A DNA stretch of 6,692 nt. Source: Burkholderiales bacterium (lineage in GTDB: Bacteria; Pseudomonadota; Gammaproteobacteria; Burkholderiales; Burkholderiaceae_C). The position numbers and the translations under genes are program-made. The stretch is from positions 1-6,692 of the forward strand of contig CANGHQ010000100.1 of assembly GCA_947453585.1 (NCBI GenBank), in the 5' to 3' direction. The notes under the pieces are model-generated. The model searched no databases, was not told where the DNA came from, and saw nothing but the letters and a program-made list of their open reading frames with translations. Positions 1 to 5,696 of this stretch are shown here, piece by piece; positions within the stretch are counted from its first letter, which is position 1; each line of letters begins with the position of its first letter.

Positions 1-181
1 AATCACCATCACGCGCCACGGTGCGCCGGTGGCGCGACTTGTTGCGATTGGCGCGCAAGATACGTACAAGCCCGAGCAGCGCCAGCGGGTGCACAGCGCC
101 ATGGCGCAACTGCGCGCCTTGGGCGCAGACAGCGCGCTGGGATGCACGCTTGCGCAAGCCATTCAAGAGGGGCGCGACTGA
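1..181 (+). CDS. Phd/YefM-type antitoxin, C-terminal part (5' end cut by window)
   Basis: The reading frame starting at base 2 is open for 59 codons and ends in TGA at 179-181; the start lies outside the window. The visible protein begins ITITRHGAPVARLVAI, which matches the conserved C-terminal end of the DNA-binding domain in Phd/YefM antitoxins (the '(V/I)TRHGxPVARLV' signature). The remaining ~40 residues (TYKPEQRQRVHSAMAQLRAL and on) would be the variable toxin-neutralising tail. Its stop codon overlaps the ATG of the PIN toxin gene (TGATG), so the two are translationally coupled, as expected for a type II toxin-antitoxin pair. Known for the family: the antitoxin binds and inhibits the toxin, and the pair represses its own promoter, which would lie upstream of this window. 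VapB of AbrB type is the more common VapC partner, but Phd-type partners are well known. Family call is good; the specific subfamily is uncertain. Confidence 0.85.
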   Translation, partial: ITITRHGAPVARLVAIGAQDTYKPEQRQRVHSAMAQLRALGADSALGCTLAQAIQEGRD

Positions 182-585
182 TGGCTTTTGTGCTCGACAA
201 CTCGGTGGTCTCGGGCTGGTATTTGACCGGCCAATCCACCGAATACAGCCAGGCCATCGCGGCCCGCCTGGAAGTAGACAAAGCCTTGGTGCCCGCCTTG
301 TGGCAGCTCGAACTGGCCAACGTTCTGAAAACCGCTTGCACCAAAGGCCGCCTGAGCCATGCCCAAGCGCGGCAGATTCTGGACGCGCTGGGGCAACTGC
401 CCATCGAAGTCGACTCCGACGCGCAGCCCGGCCAACGCGCCTTGTTTGAGCTGGCGATGCGCTTTAACCTGAGCAGCTACGACGCCGCTTATCTAGAGCT
501 GGCCATGCGGCACGGCCTGCCCTTGGCGACACAGGACGAGCAACTCAAAATCGCCGCCCTTGCTGCGGGCGTGGACTTGCTTTAG
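181..585 (+). CDS. vapC: VapC-type PIN-domain toxin (putative ribonuclease)
   Basis: A 134-residue protein, the usual size for a single PIN domain. All four acidic active-site positions are present: D6 in the N-terminal VLDNSV strand, E44 in LELANVL, D101 in SSYDAAYLELA, and D119 in ATQDEQL; these coordinate Mg2+/Mn2+ in PIN nucleases. VapC toxins cleave RNA (often initiator or other tRNAs, or rRNA) to arrest translation; the target here cannot be read from sequence. The start at 181 is chosen over an upstream in-frame start at 142 because it overlaps the antitoxin stop, a purine-rich Shine-Dalgarno (AGAGGGG, 166-172) sits 8 nt before it, and the PIN strand starts immediately after the Met. 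The intact active site suggests a functional toxin that needs its neighbour. The gene ends against a convergent gene. Confidence 0.9.
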   Translation: MAFVLDNSVVSGWYLTGQSTEYSQAIAARLEVDKALVPALWQLELANVLKTACTKGRLSHAQARQILDALGQLPIEVDSDAQPGQRALFELAMRFNLSSYDAAYLELAMRHGLPLATQDEQLKIAALAAGVDLL

Positions 586-589
586 CCCG

Positions 590-643
590 TTGTCCGACTA
601 TGGGGCGGGCGGCTGTTCCACACCCGCCGCGTAGACCCGACAA
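590..643. terminator. Imperfect stem-loop between convergent genes (possible bidirectional terminator)
   Basis: The 59-bp gap between the toxin gene and the convergent flavodoxin-like gene folds as a nested stem: TTGTC (590-594) with GACAA (639-643), CTA (598-600) with TAG (632-634), and an inner 6-bp GGCGGG (604-609) with CCCGCC (623-628) around a 13-nt loop. Position between two converging stops suits a shared transcription end. There is no U-tract on either strand, so it is not a textbook rho-independent terminator. Confidence 0.35.
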
Positions 644-644
644 A

Positions 645-1178
645 TTACCCGCGTAGCTTCGCAGCCACCTGCGCCACCCGCGCGCCATAGGCCTTGGCCG
701 TGTCAAGGTCGCCCTGGGGAATGTCTTCAGCCGGGCTGGTGGGGCCGACCTGGGCCATGACGCCGGAGCTCGAACCCAGGCGGTTGATGCTGCCGTCATT
801 CATGGCGGGCTGGCCGACCCAAATCATGCCTTGTTGCATGGCCAGGGTGATGAAGTATTGGATGGTGGACAACTTGTCGCCGCTGGGGTTGGCCGAGCAG
901 GTAAAGCCACCCGCCACTTTGTCCTTCCATCCGCTGACAAACCAGCGCTTGGAAGATGCATCTGCAAATTTCTTGAACTGCCACGAAGCCATGCCCATGT
1001 AGGTGGGCGAACCCATGATGATGGCGTCGGCCTCGTCCAGCGCGGTCCACTCGGCGTCGGTAATGTTGCCGTCGGCGTCAATCGTGACGAGCTGCGCATC
1101 CGCGCCATCGGCCACAAACTGGGCAACGCGCTGGGTGTGGCCGTAGCCGGAATGGAAAATAACAACGGTCTTGGTCAT
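645..1178 (-). CDS. WrbA-like flavodoxin-fold NAD(P)H-dependent oxidoreductase
   Basis: A 177-residue cytosolic flavoprotein of the flavodoxin/WrbA superfamily. Strand 1 and the FMN phosphate loop are clear (KTVVIFHSGYGHTQRVA, residues 3-19). The second flavin-contacting segment is GSPTYMGMASWQFKKFAD (56-73), and a third follows around GGFTCSANPSGDKLSTIQ (90-107); GQPAMNDGSINRLGSSSG (122-139) is the typical late flavin/dimer region. Relatives use NAD(P)H to reduce quinones, often by two electrons to avoid radical semiquinones; substrate is not readable here. The start at 1178 is fixed by a GGAG Shine-Dalgarno 7 nt upstream and by family length (WrbA ~190-200 aa, this is slightly shorter). It lies 122 bp downstream of the pirin gene on the same strand, so the two may be co-transcribed, though an A/T tract between them could terminate. 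I am sure of the fold family, not of orthology to wrbA itself. Confidence 0.87.
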   Translation of the reverse strand: MTKTVVIFHSGYGHTQRVAQFVADGADAQLVTIDADGNITDAEWTALDEADAIIMGSPTYMGMASWQFKKFADASSKRWFVSGWKDKVAGGFTCSANPSGDKLSTIQYFITLAMQQGMIWVGQPAMNDGSINRLGSSSGVMAQVGPTSPAEDIPQGDLDTAKAYGARVAQVAAKLRG

Positions 1179-1185
1179 AAGGTAA

Positions 1186-1189
1186 CTCC
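1186..1189 (-). promoter_or_regulatory. Shine-Dalgarno deciding the start of the WrbA-like gene
   Basis: Minus-strand GGAG, 7 nt before the ATG at 1178. It excludes the longer frame beginning at a TTG at 1229, whose extra 17 residues would mimic a hydrophobic signal sequence. Confidence 0.75.
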
Positions 1190-1232
1190 AAAAGCACAAA
1201 GAAACGGCAACCCAAAACAAGGTCGCCAAAGG

Positions 1233-1269
1233 AAAAAAAACGGGCTTTGGCAGCGGCGTGCGCCAGAAG
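1233..1269 (-). terminator. Possible rho-independent terminator after the pirin gene
   Basis: Reading the minus strand away from the pirin stop, CTTCTGGC (1269-1262) can pair with GCCAAAG (1251-1245) with one bulged base, and four bases later there is a run of eight T (1240-1233). This is a modest stem with a good U-tract. The same right arm can alternatively pair with CTTTGGC (1231-1225) as a perfect 7-bp inverted repeat with the T8 run in its loop. The element lies between the pirin and WrbA-like genes, so it would attenuate or end the pirin transcript before the second gene. Confidence 0.4.
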
Positions 1270-1300
1270 CGGTAGCGCTCGGGCGGTCTTTAGTCGGGGC

Positions 1301-2002
1301 TCAGGCGCTCAGGTCAAACACCAGCACTTCGGCGTCGTGCGCCTCAGCCAGCGTGAGCTGGCTTTCACCTGAGAGCAGCGCAGCATCACCCGTGGCAAGG
1401 GCCTGGCCGTTGGCGGTGATGGAGCCGCGCAGCACTTGCACGTAGGCCTTGCGCGCCGGGTCGAGCGCCAGAGCAGCAGACTGCGCGCCGTCAAACAGGC
1501 CGCTGTACAACTTGGCGTCGGCGTGAATCAGCACCGATCCCTGCGCCGCATCAGGCGAAGCCACCAAGCGCAACGCGCCTTGCTTTTCGGCGGAATCAAA
1601 GGTTTTTTGCTCGTAGCTCGGGGGAATGCCGCGCACATTGGGCTCAATCCATATCTGGAAGAAATGCGTGGTGGCGTCGGGCGCGTGGTTGAACTCGCTG
1701 TGCTGCACGCCGCTGCCCGCGCTCATGCGCTGCACGTCGCCCGGCGGAATGCCTTTGACGTTGCCCATGCTGTCTTTGTGCGCCAGGTTGCCCGACATCA
1801 CGTAGCTGATGATTTCCATGTCGCGGTGGCCGTGCGTGCCAAAACCCATGCCCGGCGCGATGCGGTCTTCGTTGATCACGCGCAAATTGCCCCAGCCCAT
1901 GTGCGCTGGGTCGTAGTAGCCAGCAAACGAAAAGCTGTGGAAGGACTTGAGCCAGCCGTGGTCGGCGTAGCCGCGCTCAGAAGATTTGCGTAGTGTGATC
2001 AT
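1301..2002 (-). CDS. Pirin family protein, YhhW-type (putative quercetin 2,3-dioxygenase)
   Basis: A 233-residue bicupin closely resembling E. coli YhhW, which has quercetinase activity in vitro. The N-terminal cupin carries the pirin signatures: HGWLKSFHSFSFAGYYDP (15-32), FGTHGHRDMEIISYV (54-68), and MSAGSGVQHSEFN (93-105). The metal ligands H57, H59, H101 and E103 are all present at the spacing known from YhhW, so a metal-binding, catalytically competent N-domain is expected; the C-terminal cupin (from ~145) lacks such a set, as usual. The native substrate of bacterial pirins is generally unknown; some act as protein partners or redox sensors. The start at 2002 gives MITLRKSSERG, which aligns with YhhW's N-terminus; an ATG at 2011 and a TTG at 2023 are upstream alternatives, and none has a strong Shine-Dalgarno. 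It is divergent from a LysR regulator gene, which probably controls it. Confidence 0.93.
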   Translation of the reverse strand: MITLRKSSERGYADHGWLKSFHSFSFAGYYDPAHMGWGNLRVINEDRIAPGMGFGTHGHRDMEIISYVMSGNLAHKDSMGNVKGIPPGDVQRMSAGSGVQHSEFNHAPDATTHFFQIWIEPNVRGIPPSYEQKTFDSAEKQGALRLVASPDAAQGSVLIHADAKLYSGLFDGAQSAALALDPARKAYVQVLRGSITANGQALATGDAALLSGESQLTLAEAHDAEVLVFDLSA

Positions 2003-2047
2003 GGTGCCCATCGTAGTGCGCAACCGACGAGCGGACGCGCAAGGCGT

Positions 2048-2064
2048 TTGATGGCATCATTCAA
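2048..2064. promoter_or_regulatory. Candidate LysR-type operator dyad in the pirin/lysR intergenic gap
   Basis: The 88-bp divergent gap (2003-2090) contains TTGATGGCATCATTCAA, in which TTGA and TCAA form arms 9 nt apart; overlapping it is the perfect inverted repeat TGATG-G-CATCA (2049-2059). LysR-type regulators commonly bind interrupted dyads between themselves and a divergent target gene. The spacing is not the textbook T-N11-A, so this is a candidate only. An AATAAT hexamer at 2063-2068 could be the -10 box of the lysR-type gene, which would place the dyad directly over its promoter, fitting autorepression; no good -35 is visible. Confidence 0.4.
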
Positions 2065-2090
2065 TAATTTTCATCTTACAGTCACCCAAG

Positions 2091-3032
2091 ATGCAATTTT
2101 CTCGCGATATTTTGACGCCAGACGCACTCTATATGCTGCAAACCATTGGCGCCACCGGCAGCTTTGCCGCCGCCGCGCGCGCCCTGAACCTGGTGCCCAG
2201 CACCCTGAGCTACCGGGTGCGCCAGATTGAAGAAGCGCTGGACGTGCTGCTGTACGACCGCAATTCGCGTCAAGCAAAACCTACTGAGGCCGGGGCCGAG
2301 CTGCTGCGCGAGGCTACGCGCCTGCTGGGCGAGATTGACGCCGTGGCCAACCGCGTCAAGCGCGTGGCCACGGGCTGGGAATCGCAATTTACCGTGGCCG
2401 TGGACACCATCATCGCCAAGTCCACGGTGATGGAGCTGTGCGACGGTTTTTTTGCCCAAACGCCGCCCACCCGGCTGCGTCTGCGGGACGAGACCCTGGC
2501 CGGCACGCTAGAGGCACTCACCTCGGGCCGCGCCGATCTGGCCATTGGCGTGGGGCCCGACGCTTCGGCCCATGCGGGCGTGCAAACCCGGGTGTTGGGA
2601 ACCCTGTCTTTTGTGTACGCAGTAGCGCCCCACCATCCGCTGGCCTTGGCGCCCGAACCCTTAAGCGACGCCTCCATGCAAATGCACCGCGCCGTGGCCG
2701 TGGCCGATTCGGTGCAACGCGGCGCGGGCCTGACCTTTGGTTTGCTCCACGGCCAAGACGTGTTTACCGTGGCCAGCATGCAGGCCAAGATTGACGCGCA
2801 ACTGCGCGGCCTGGGAGGCGGCAATGTGCCGCTGACCATGGCCGCGCCCTACCTGGCCAGCGGGCGCCTGGTGGCCAAACGCACCGAGCGCGCCGCCCAG
2901 CAAGTCACCGTGTATTACGCCTGGCGCGCAGGCAAAGGAAGCGCCCAGGGCCGCGCCTTGCAATGGTGGCTGCAGCAACTCGACAGCGCCACCACCCGCG
3001 CCGCCCTGCTTGACGCGCAGCGAATGGGCTAA
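2091..3032 (+). CDS. LysR-family transcriptional regulator
   Basis: A 313-residue protein with the standard LysR layout. Residues ~10-68 are the winged helix-turn-helix: LYMLQTIGATGSFAAAARAL (13-32) leads into the recognition-helix region LVPSTLSYRVRQIEEALDV (34-52) and the wing with LLYDRNSRQAKPTEAG (53-68). A linker helix follows (~69-95), and residues ~96-305 form the periplasmic-binding-protein-like effector domain (FTVAVDTIIAKS at 100-111, ADLAIGVGPDA near 150-160). Family members bind as tetramers and switch on a divergent gene when a small ligand is bound. Divergent placement 88 bp from pirin makes the pirin gene (and perhaps the WrbA-like gene behind it) the likely target; a quinone or aromatic ligand is a guess. 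Start at 2091 is the only ATG near the conserved domain edge, but it has no clear Shine-Dalgarno. The effector family is not one I can name. Confidence 0.93.
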   Translation: MQFSRDILTPDALYMLQTIGATGSFAAAARALNLVPSTLSYRVRQIEEALDVLLYDRNSRQAKPTEAGAELLREATRLLGEIDAVANRVKRVATGWESQFTVAVDTIIAKSTVMELCDGFFAQTPPTRLRLRDETLAGTLEALTSGRADLAIGVGPDASAHAGVQTRVLGTLSFVYAVAPHHPLALAPEPLSDASMQMHRAVAVADSVQRGAGLTFGLLHGQDVFTVASMQAKIDAQLRGLGGGNVPLTMAAPYLASGRLVAKRTERAAQQVTVYYAWRAGKGSAQGRALQWWLQQLDSATTRAALLDAQRMG

Positions 3033-3087
3033 AACCCACGCCAGATTCGCCTCCAGACCGTGTACAGTGGCTGCGACACCCGACCAT

Positions 3088-3092
3088 AGGAG
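3088..3092 (+). promoter_or_regulatory. Shine-Dalgarno of the FAD oxidoreductase gene
   Basis: AGGAG, 5 nt before the ATG at 3098; the strongest ribosome binding site in the window and the reason for choosing that start. Confidence 0.75.
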
Positions 3093-3097
3093 AACAA

Positions 3098-4150
3098 ATG
3101 CAAGCATTGCCCAAAAACATAGCCATCGTCGGAGGCGGCCTGGCCGCCATCACCTGTGCCCGCACCCTGGTGCAAGCCGGCAAGAGCGTGACGATTTTTG
3201 AGAAAAGCCACGGCGTGGGCGGACGCATGTCCACCCGCAACAGCCCGTTTGGCACCTTTGACCACGGCGCGCAGTACTTCACCGTGCGCGACCCGCGCTT
3301 TGTCGAAGCTCTGCAAACCACCCCCAAAACCTGCCGCCCCTGGAGCGCCAATATGGTGCAAGTGCTTGACGAACGCGGCCGCGTGGCCGCCGCCGGCCTG
3401 CCCGCACGCGAGCCGCACTGGGTAGCCAAGCCGGGCATGAGCGCCTTGGTCAAAACCTGGGCCGCGCCTCTGGAAGATTCCATGCTGTTTGACACCCATG
3501 TCACCCACATCGAGACCGATGCCATGGACAAAGCCCTGTGGCAACTGCGCACCATGGGCAGCGACGACAGCGTCCACGTCTACGCCGGTTTTGACGCCGT
3601 ACTGCTGGCCGTGCCCAGCCCGCAGGCCATTGCGCTGCTGGAGACCGTGCCCAAATCGCGCCGCCCCAGCGCCGCCATCCAGAAAAAACTCGCAGCAGTC
3701 ACCGTAGACCCTTGCTGGACGCTGATGCTGGCTTTTCCGCAAGCAGTGCAACCGGGCCTCACCACGTTGGGCCCGCAGTGGAACGCCGCGCGCAGCACGC
3801 ACCACCGCATTGCCTGGCTGGCGCGCGAATCCAGCAAACCGGGCCGCCGCACCATCGAGCGCTGGACGGTGCAGGCGAGCGCCGCTTGGTCGCAAGAACA
3901 TTTGACCGACAGCAAGACCCGCGTTGAGGGCAAGCTGATCAAGGCGTTCTCTGAGGTGACCGGCATCCGCGCCGAACCCAGCCACGTGGAATCGCACCGC
4001 TGGTTGTATGCCAAAACCGGCCAGCCCCTGGGCCAAAGCCACGTGTGGAGCGCCAAAACGGGTCTCGGCCTGTGCGGCGACTGGTGCCTGGGCCACCGGG
4101 TGGAAAACGCCTTTGTCTCCGGGCTGGAACTGGCTCTCGCCGTCGGCTAA
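3098..4150 (+). CDS. FAD-dependent oxidoreductase, amine-oxidase/renalase-like (COG3380 type)
   Basis: A 350-residue single-chain flavoprotein. The N-terminal Rossmann dinucleotide-binding fold is clear: IAIVGGGLAAITCARTL (8-24) provides the GxGxxA turn, E35 in VTIFEKS is the acidic residue that binds the FAD ribose, and GVGGRMSTR (39-47) is the second conserved FAD motif, followed by FDHGAQYFTVRDPRF (54-68). The C-terminal flavin motif is LCGDWCLGHRVENAFVSGLE (325-344), with the Gly-Asp pair at 327-328. This set matches predicted NAD/FAD-dependent oxidoreductases related to renalase and flavin amine oxidases. Substrate is unknown; renalases oxidise aberrant NAD(P)H isomers, a possible but unproven role here. 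No signal peptide or membrane segment, so cytosolic. It lies 65 bp after the LysR gene in the same direction with its own strong ribosome site, and 36 bp before gluQRS, so it may head that operon. Confidence 0.88.
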   Translation: MQALPKNIAIVGGGLAAITCARTLVQAGKSVTIFEKSHGVGGRMSTRNSPFGTFDHGAQYFTVRDPRFVEALQTTPKTCRPWSANMVQVLDERGRVAAAGLPAREPHWVAKPGMSALVKTWAAPLEDSMLFDTHVTHIETDAMDKALWQLRTMGSDDSVHVYAGFDAVLLAVPSPQAIALLETVPKSRRPSAAIQKKLAAVTVDPCWTLMLAFPQAVQPGLTTLGPQWNAARSTHHRIAWLARESSKPGRRTIERWTVQASAAWSQEHLTDSKTRVEGKLIKAFSEVTGIRAEPSHVESHRWLYAKTGQPLGQSHVWSAKTGLGLCGDWCLGHRVENAFVSGLELALAVG

Positions 4151-4186
4151 ACCCGGCTTGCAGCCCGGCATGCGCAAAGCGGTGTG

Positions 4187-5116
4187 ATGGCGGGCGGCAG
4201 CTACGTGGGGCGCTTTGCGCCCTCGCCCACCGGGCCACTGCACGCGGGCTCGTTGGTGGCGGCACTGGCCAGTTGGCTTGACGCCCGCGCCCACAACGGA
4301 CATTGGCTGCTGCGTATCGAAGACGTGGACACGCCGCGCACTGTGGCGGGTGCCGACCAAATCATCCTTCAGCAACTCGCCACCTGCGGCCTGCACCCAG
4401 ACGCCCCGCCGGTGTGGCAAAGCCAGCGTAGCGCCTTGTACCAAGCCGCACTGGAGCAACTGATTGCCACGGGCCTGGCCTACGCCTGCACCTGTTCGCG
4501 CAAAGACATCGAGATCGCCTTGGCGGCTCGGGGCCACACCCGCACACGCCATGCCGAGTTGGTTTATCCCGGCAGTTGCCGCCTGGGGCCTTTGCACCCG
4601 ATGTCCCGCGCCCAAGCCTGGCGCTTGCGCACTGACGTATTGCTGGCGCCCCACGGGCCGTCGCCCGGGGGCAGCTCGCACATCATTTGGCACGACCGGC
4701 GCCTGGGGCCGCAGGCGCAAGACGTGGCGCAGGCCGTGGGCGACTTTGTGCTTCAGCGCGCTGACGGCTGCTGGACTTACCAGCTCGCCGTGGTGGTGGA
4801 CGACGCGGCCCAAGGCATCAGCCACGTGGTGCGCGGCCAAGACCTGGCTGACAACACTGCACGCCAGATCTGGCTGCAGCGCTGCCTGGGCCTGCCCACG
4901 CCGCAGTATTTGCACACGCCGCTGGTGCTGGGCGCGGATGGCGCCAAGCTGTCCAAACAAAACGGCGCGCTCCCGCTTGATTTGTCCATGCCCTTGCAGG
5001 CGCTCAACTCGGCCGCCGCCGTGCTGGGTTGGCCCGCACAAACCGGCACCGTGCCCGAGGCGCTGGCCGCCTGGACTGCGATGGTTGCCGCCAACGGTTC
5101 GCCTGTGGCACGATGA
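4187..5116 (+). CDS. gluQ: Glutamyl-Q tRNA(Asp) synthetase
   Basis: A 309-residue truncated relative of glutamyl-tRNA synthetase: it has the class I catalytic domain but no anticodon-binding domain, the defining trait of GluQ-RS (YadB; the usual length is ~300). The enzyme activates glutamate without tRNA and attaches it to the queuosine base at position 34 of tRNA-Asp. Visible motifs: YVGRFAPSPTGPLHAGSLVA (6-25), whose HAGS is the HIGH-type ATP site; LRIEDVDTPR (42-51); the zinc site C101-T-C103 with Y127 and C131 (YPGSC), the same C-x-C / Y-x3-C pattern as the E. coli enzyme; VVRGQDLADNTARQ (214-227); and KLSKQ (254-258), the KMSKS-type loop. All catalytic elements look intact. ATG at 4187 is preferred; a GTG one codon earlier is possible, and neither has a clear Shine-Dalgarno. 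Its stop overlaps the next gene's start by 4 nt. The role implies the genome also makes queuosine. Confidence 0.95.
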   Translation: MAGGSYVGRFAPSPTGPLHAGSLVAALASWLDARAHNGHWLLRIEDVDTPRTVAGADQIILQQLATCGLHPDAPPVWQSQRSALYQAALEQLIATGLAYACTCSRKDIEIALAARGHTRTRHAELVYPGSCRLGPLHPMSRAQAWRLRTDVLLAPHGPSPGGSSHIIWHDRRLGPQAQDVAQAVGDFVLQRADGCWTYQLAVVVDDAAQGISHVVRGQDLADNTARQIWLQRCLGLPTPQYLHTPLVLGADGAKLSKQNGALPLDLSMPLQALNSAAAVLGWPAQTGTVPEALAAWTAMVAANGSPVAR

Positions 5117-5589
5117 CAGCCACCATGAACCCCGAACCACTACGCAAACACCTGGGCAGCCTGCTGGTGGGCCTGCAATTTGGCCTGATCTTGCTGCTGG
5201 GCGCCAGCGTGGTGCCGCTTGCTATTGCGGGTCAGGTGCCGCTTTCGGCGGGCCTGCTGGCGGCAGCGGGCTTGGCACTGGCTGCATGGGCGCTGTGGGC
5301 CTATCCGCCGGGCAGCTTCAACATCCGCCCCACGCCGCGCACCGATGGGCAGGTGGTGCAACGCGGCCCCTACCGCTGGGTACGACACCCGATGTACACC
5401 AGCATCGCCCTGTGCGGCCTGGGCTGCGCCTGTGCGGTGCAGCAGCTTTGGGTATGGCTGGCGCTGGCGGCCATGGGCCTGGTGCTGCTGACCAAGGCCT
5501 TGCTTGAAGAGCGTTGGATGACCGAGCAGCACCCCGACTACGCCGACTACCAGGCCCGCACCAAGCGCTTTGTGCCTTGGTTGCTTTGA
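5113..5589 (+). CDS. Membrane methyltransferase, isoprenylcysteine carboxylmethyltransferase-like
   Basis: A 158-residue integral membrane protein. Hydrophobic segments are at about 15-38 and 43-63, then a helical hairpin at about 96-131. Between and after them lie the family signatures: RGPYRWVRHPMYTS (84-97), where the RHP motif (91-93) helps bind S-adenosylmethionine, and the C-terminal LLEERWMTEQHPDYADYQAR (130-149) with the EE pair at 132-133, ending in KRFVPWLL. This is the ICMT/phospholipid-methyltransferase (PEMT) type fold. Bacterial members have no known prenylated-protein substrate; lipids, isoprenoids or other small molecules are possible. ATG at 5113 overlaps the gluQRS stop as ATGA, which suggests translational coupling and decides the start; ATG at 5125 is the alternative. 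The frame extends further upstream to 5029 inside gluQRS, but that part is not membrane-protein-like. Family call is firm, function unknown. Confidence 0.87.
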   Translation: MTATMNPEPLRKHLGSLLVGLQFGLILLLGASVVPLAIAGQVPLSAGLLAAAGLALAAWALWAYPPGSFNIRPTPRTDGQVVQRGPYRWVRHPMYTSIALCGLGCACAVQQLWVWLALAAMGLVLLTKALLEERWMTEQHPDYADYQARTKRFVPWLL

Positions 5590-5614
5590 GCCCTAGCACC
5601 GACGGGCCCAGCGC

Positions 5615-5636
5615 AGGGGCACCCAGCCCCTAAAAT
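5615..5636 (+). promoter_or_regulatory. Inverted repeat joined to a TAAAAT box upstream of trmB (possible promoter)
   Basis: A perfect 6-bp inverted repeat, AGGGGC-ACCCA-GCCCCT (5615-5631), runs directly into TAAAATCGCC; TAAAAT (5631-5636) matches a sigma-70 -10 box at five of six positions. No -35 like TTGACA is found 16-18 nt upstream. 'CCCCTAAAATCGC' blocks of this kind are familiar upstream of housekeeping genes in Burkholderiales. It sits 61 bp before the trmB start, so it could launch trmB separately from the gluQRS operon. The repeat lacks a U-tract, so it is unlikely to be a terminator on this strand. Confidence 0.4.
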
Positions 5637-5696
5637 CGCCCACTTCGCCGCACCGGCGCCTCTTGCCTGCGCACGCTGTGCGCCCCGCCCCCATTT

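Noticed and set aside
1179..1229. A 17-residue hydrophobic N-terminal extension of the WrbA-like protein, which would look like a signal peptide.
   Set aside because: It begins at a TTG without a ribosome site, whereas GGAG lies 7 nt before the internal ATG; flavodoxin-fold FMN enzymes are cytosolic and begin at this strand.
831..1445. A 204-codon plus-strand frame opposite the WrbA-like gene and the end of pirin.
   Set aside because: It spans two conserved minus-strand genes and the gap between them, and has no recognisable motif.
3063..3068. TACAGT as a -10 box for the FAD oxidoreductase gene.
   Set aside because: No -35-like hexamer lies at 16-18 nt upstream, so a promoter here is not supported beyond chance.
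4151..4186. CCGG-rich partial inverted repeat between the FAD oxidoreductase and gluQRS genes.
   Set aside because: The possible stem needs a bulge, has no U-tract and is within what 36 bp of very GC-rich sequence gives by chance.
5029..5112. Upstream extension of the membrane methyltransferase frame within gluQRS.
   Set aside because: The extra 28 residues are Arg/Cys-rich with no family similarity, while the ATG at 5113 overlaps the gluQRS stop in the usual coupled manner.
3029..5140. A 703-codon open frame on the minus strand across the FAD oxidoreductase and gluQRS genes.
   Set aside because: Its translation is a low-complexity Gly/Ala/Arg/His/Gln-rich string without any recognisable domain, opposite two clearly conserved genes. 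Long antisense frames arise from G/C-rich third positions.
4464..5507. A 347-codon plus-strand frame overlapping gluQRS and the methyltransferase gene.
   Set aside because: It is an out-of-frame read of two genes with clear motifs; its product is Trp/Arg/Cys/Pro-rich, as expected from a shifted frame in GC-rich DNA.
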